From Bacillota bacterium (GTDB lineage: Bacteria; Bacillota; DTU065): a DNA stretch of 5,929 bases. The notes under the pieces were generated by a model, which was not told the origin of the DNA, did not search any database, and saw only the letters and a list, made by a program, of their open reading frames with translations. The stretch is taken from the NCBI GenBank assembly GCA_012842235.1, contig DUTE01000063.1:1-5929 (forward strand), written 5' to 3'. Positions 5,161 through 5,929 of this stretch are shown piece after piece (within the stretch, counting starts at the first letter, position 1; each line of letters begins with the position of its first letter). Position numbers and translations under genes: made by a program.

Positions 5161-5929
5161 TTAAGCCCGAAAACGAAACAAAACAACATCCCCATCTTCT
5201 ATCTCGTAGTCTCTACCTTCTACTCTTACTTCACCTTTTTCTCTAGCTGCATTAAATGAACCTAAAGCCTCTAGAATATCAAAACTTACTACCTCTGCTT
5301 TAATAAAACCCTCTTCCATATCAGAATGGATTTTACCAGCAGCTTCTGGTGCTTTAGTACCTCTTTGTATAGTCCATGCTCTTGTTTCTGGACCTTTAAC
5401 TGTATAAAATGTCAAAAGTTTTAGTAGAGCATAACTTTTTTTAACTAACCTAGCTAAACCACTTTCATAGCTAATTCCTAAAACATCAAAATATTCATTT
5501 CTCTCTTCTTCGGAAAGATCAAGAAGCCCCACTTCTAAATCTGCTGATATAGGAATTACCTCAGCGTGATTATCTTTTGCGTATTTGATAAATTCACTAT
5601 AAAAAGGCACATCTTCAAGGTTAGTAATTTGGTCTTCATCCATATTGGCAACGTATATACAGGGTTTTGCACTAAGAAGTTGTAGCTCTAAAACTAGAGG
5701 AGATGGTGATGGTTTTTTACCTTCAGCAAGCAATTTTGAGATCTTTTCTAGCTCTGTAAACTCTTCTTTGTACTCTGCTTTACCTGTCTTTAACTGTCTT
5801 GCTGTTTTTTCCATGCGCCTTTGAACAGTCTCTAGATCAGCTAGAGCCAATTCAGTTTCAATAACGCTAACATCATCAAGTGGATTGACTTCCCCACTTA
5901 CATGAACTACATTACCATCAGAAAAAAAC
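5161..5929 (-). CDS. ychF: Ribosome-associated ATPase YchF (C-terminal part; 5' end outside the window)
   Basis: YchF/OLA1 is an Obg-related P-loop protein that prefers ATP and associates with ribosomes. About 256 of the usual 360-odd residues are visible; the start and the P-loop lie beyond 5929, and the frame is open to the edge. The first visible part (FFSDGNVVHVSGEVNPLDD) matches the region after the G3 motif. The ELALADLETVQRRMEK helix and coiled-coil follow. ANMDE (about 5649-5635) gives the NxxE motif that replaces NKxD of GTPases and explains ATP preference. The C-terminal TGS domain (about 5421-5161) contains TRAWTIQRGTKAPEAAGKIH and ends in DGDVVLFRFRA, typical of the family. A TTG at 5850 could be mistaken for a start, but the homologous frame continues upstream. 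It precedes rpsF, as in Bacillus and many other Firmicutes. Confidence 0.96.
   Translation of the reverse strand, partial: FFSDGNVVHVSGEVNPLDDVSVIETELALADLETVQRRMEKTARQLKTGKAEYKEEFTELEKISKLLAEGKKPSPSPLVLELQLLSAKPCIYVANMDEDQITNLEDVPFYSEFIKYAKDNHAEVIPISADLEVGLLDLSEEERNEYFDVLGISYESGLARLVKKSYALLKLLTFYTVKGPETRAWTIQRGTKAPEAAGKIHSDMEEGFIKAEVVSFDILEALGSFNAAREKGEVRVEGRDYEIEDGDVVLFRFRA

Noticed and set aside
1..5929. CRISPR arrays, tRNA or rRNA genes, insertion sequences, toxin-antitoxin or defence genes
   Set aside because: None is visible on either strand; the only tandem repeat is the heptamer array at 750-777.

Overview
The window is a low-GC, entirely minus-strand gene block that looks like a member of the Firmicutes, probably class Clostridia. 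The reasons are the AT-rich base composition, strong AGGAGG-type ribosome binding sites before nearly every gene, the conserved order ychF - rpsF - ssb - rpsR, and the next genes, a MazG-like small protein and a DUF2232/YybS membrane protein. All identifications rest on reading the sequence; no database search was possible. Genes are described in the direction of transcription, from high to low coordinates.

1) 5929-3972: the 3' part of ychF (cut by the window edge) is followed by a 150-base gap with a near-consensus promoter (TTGAGA, 17 bases, TATAAT). A perfect 14-base palindrome covers its -35 end, and the short leader can fold. This promoter should drive rpsF-ssb-rpsR (ribosomal protein S6, single-stranded DNA-binding protein, ribosomal protein S18), which ends at a strong intrinsic terminator. 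2) 3971-1957: a 210-base gap, then the MazG-like gene (GTG start), the DUF2232 gene overlapping it by 11 bases, and rplI (ribosomal protein L9) 14 bases further on. These three look like one transcription unit, closed by a 15-bp terminator hairpin. The neighbours gdpP and dnaB, which usually accompany rplI in Firmicutes, are absent. 3) 1956-859: azlC-azlD, the two subunits of a branched-chain amino acid exporter, with their own promoter (TTGCTT, 17 bases, TAAAAT) and a one-base stop/start overlap. 4) 858-647: a non-coding gap holding four tandem 7-base repeats. 5) 646-20: an alpha/beta hydrolase with an N-terminal membrane anchor, whose frame stops before the catalytic Asp and His would be expected, probably through a one-base frameshift at about position 22.

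Most of the window is core housekeeping (translation, replication, ribosome-associated ATPase) with a small accessory export module and a damaged or truncated hydrolase at the edge. I do not see a new multi-gene system. The most useful leads are regulatory: the palindrome over the rpsF promoter, the rpsF leader that may mask its own ribosome binding site, the azlC promoter that rules out a longer reading of azlC, and the rearranged rplI neighbourhood.
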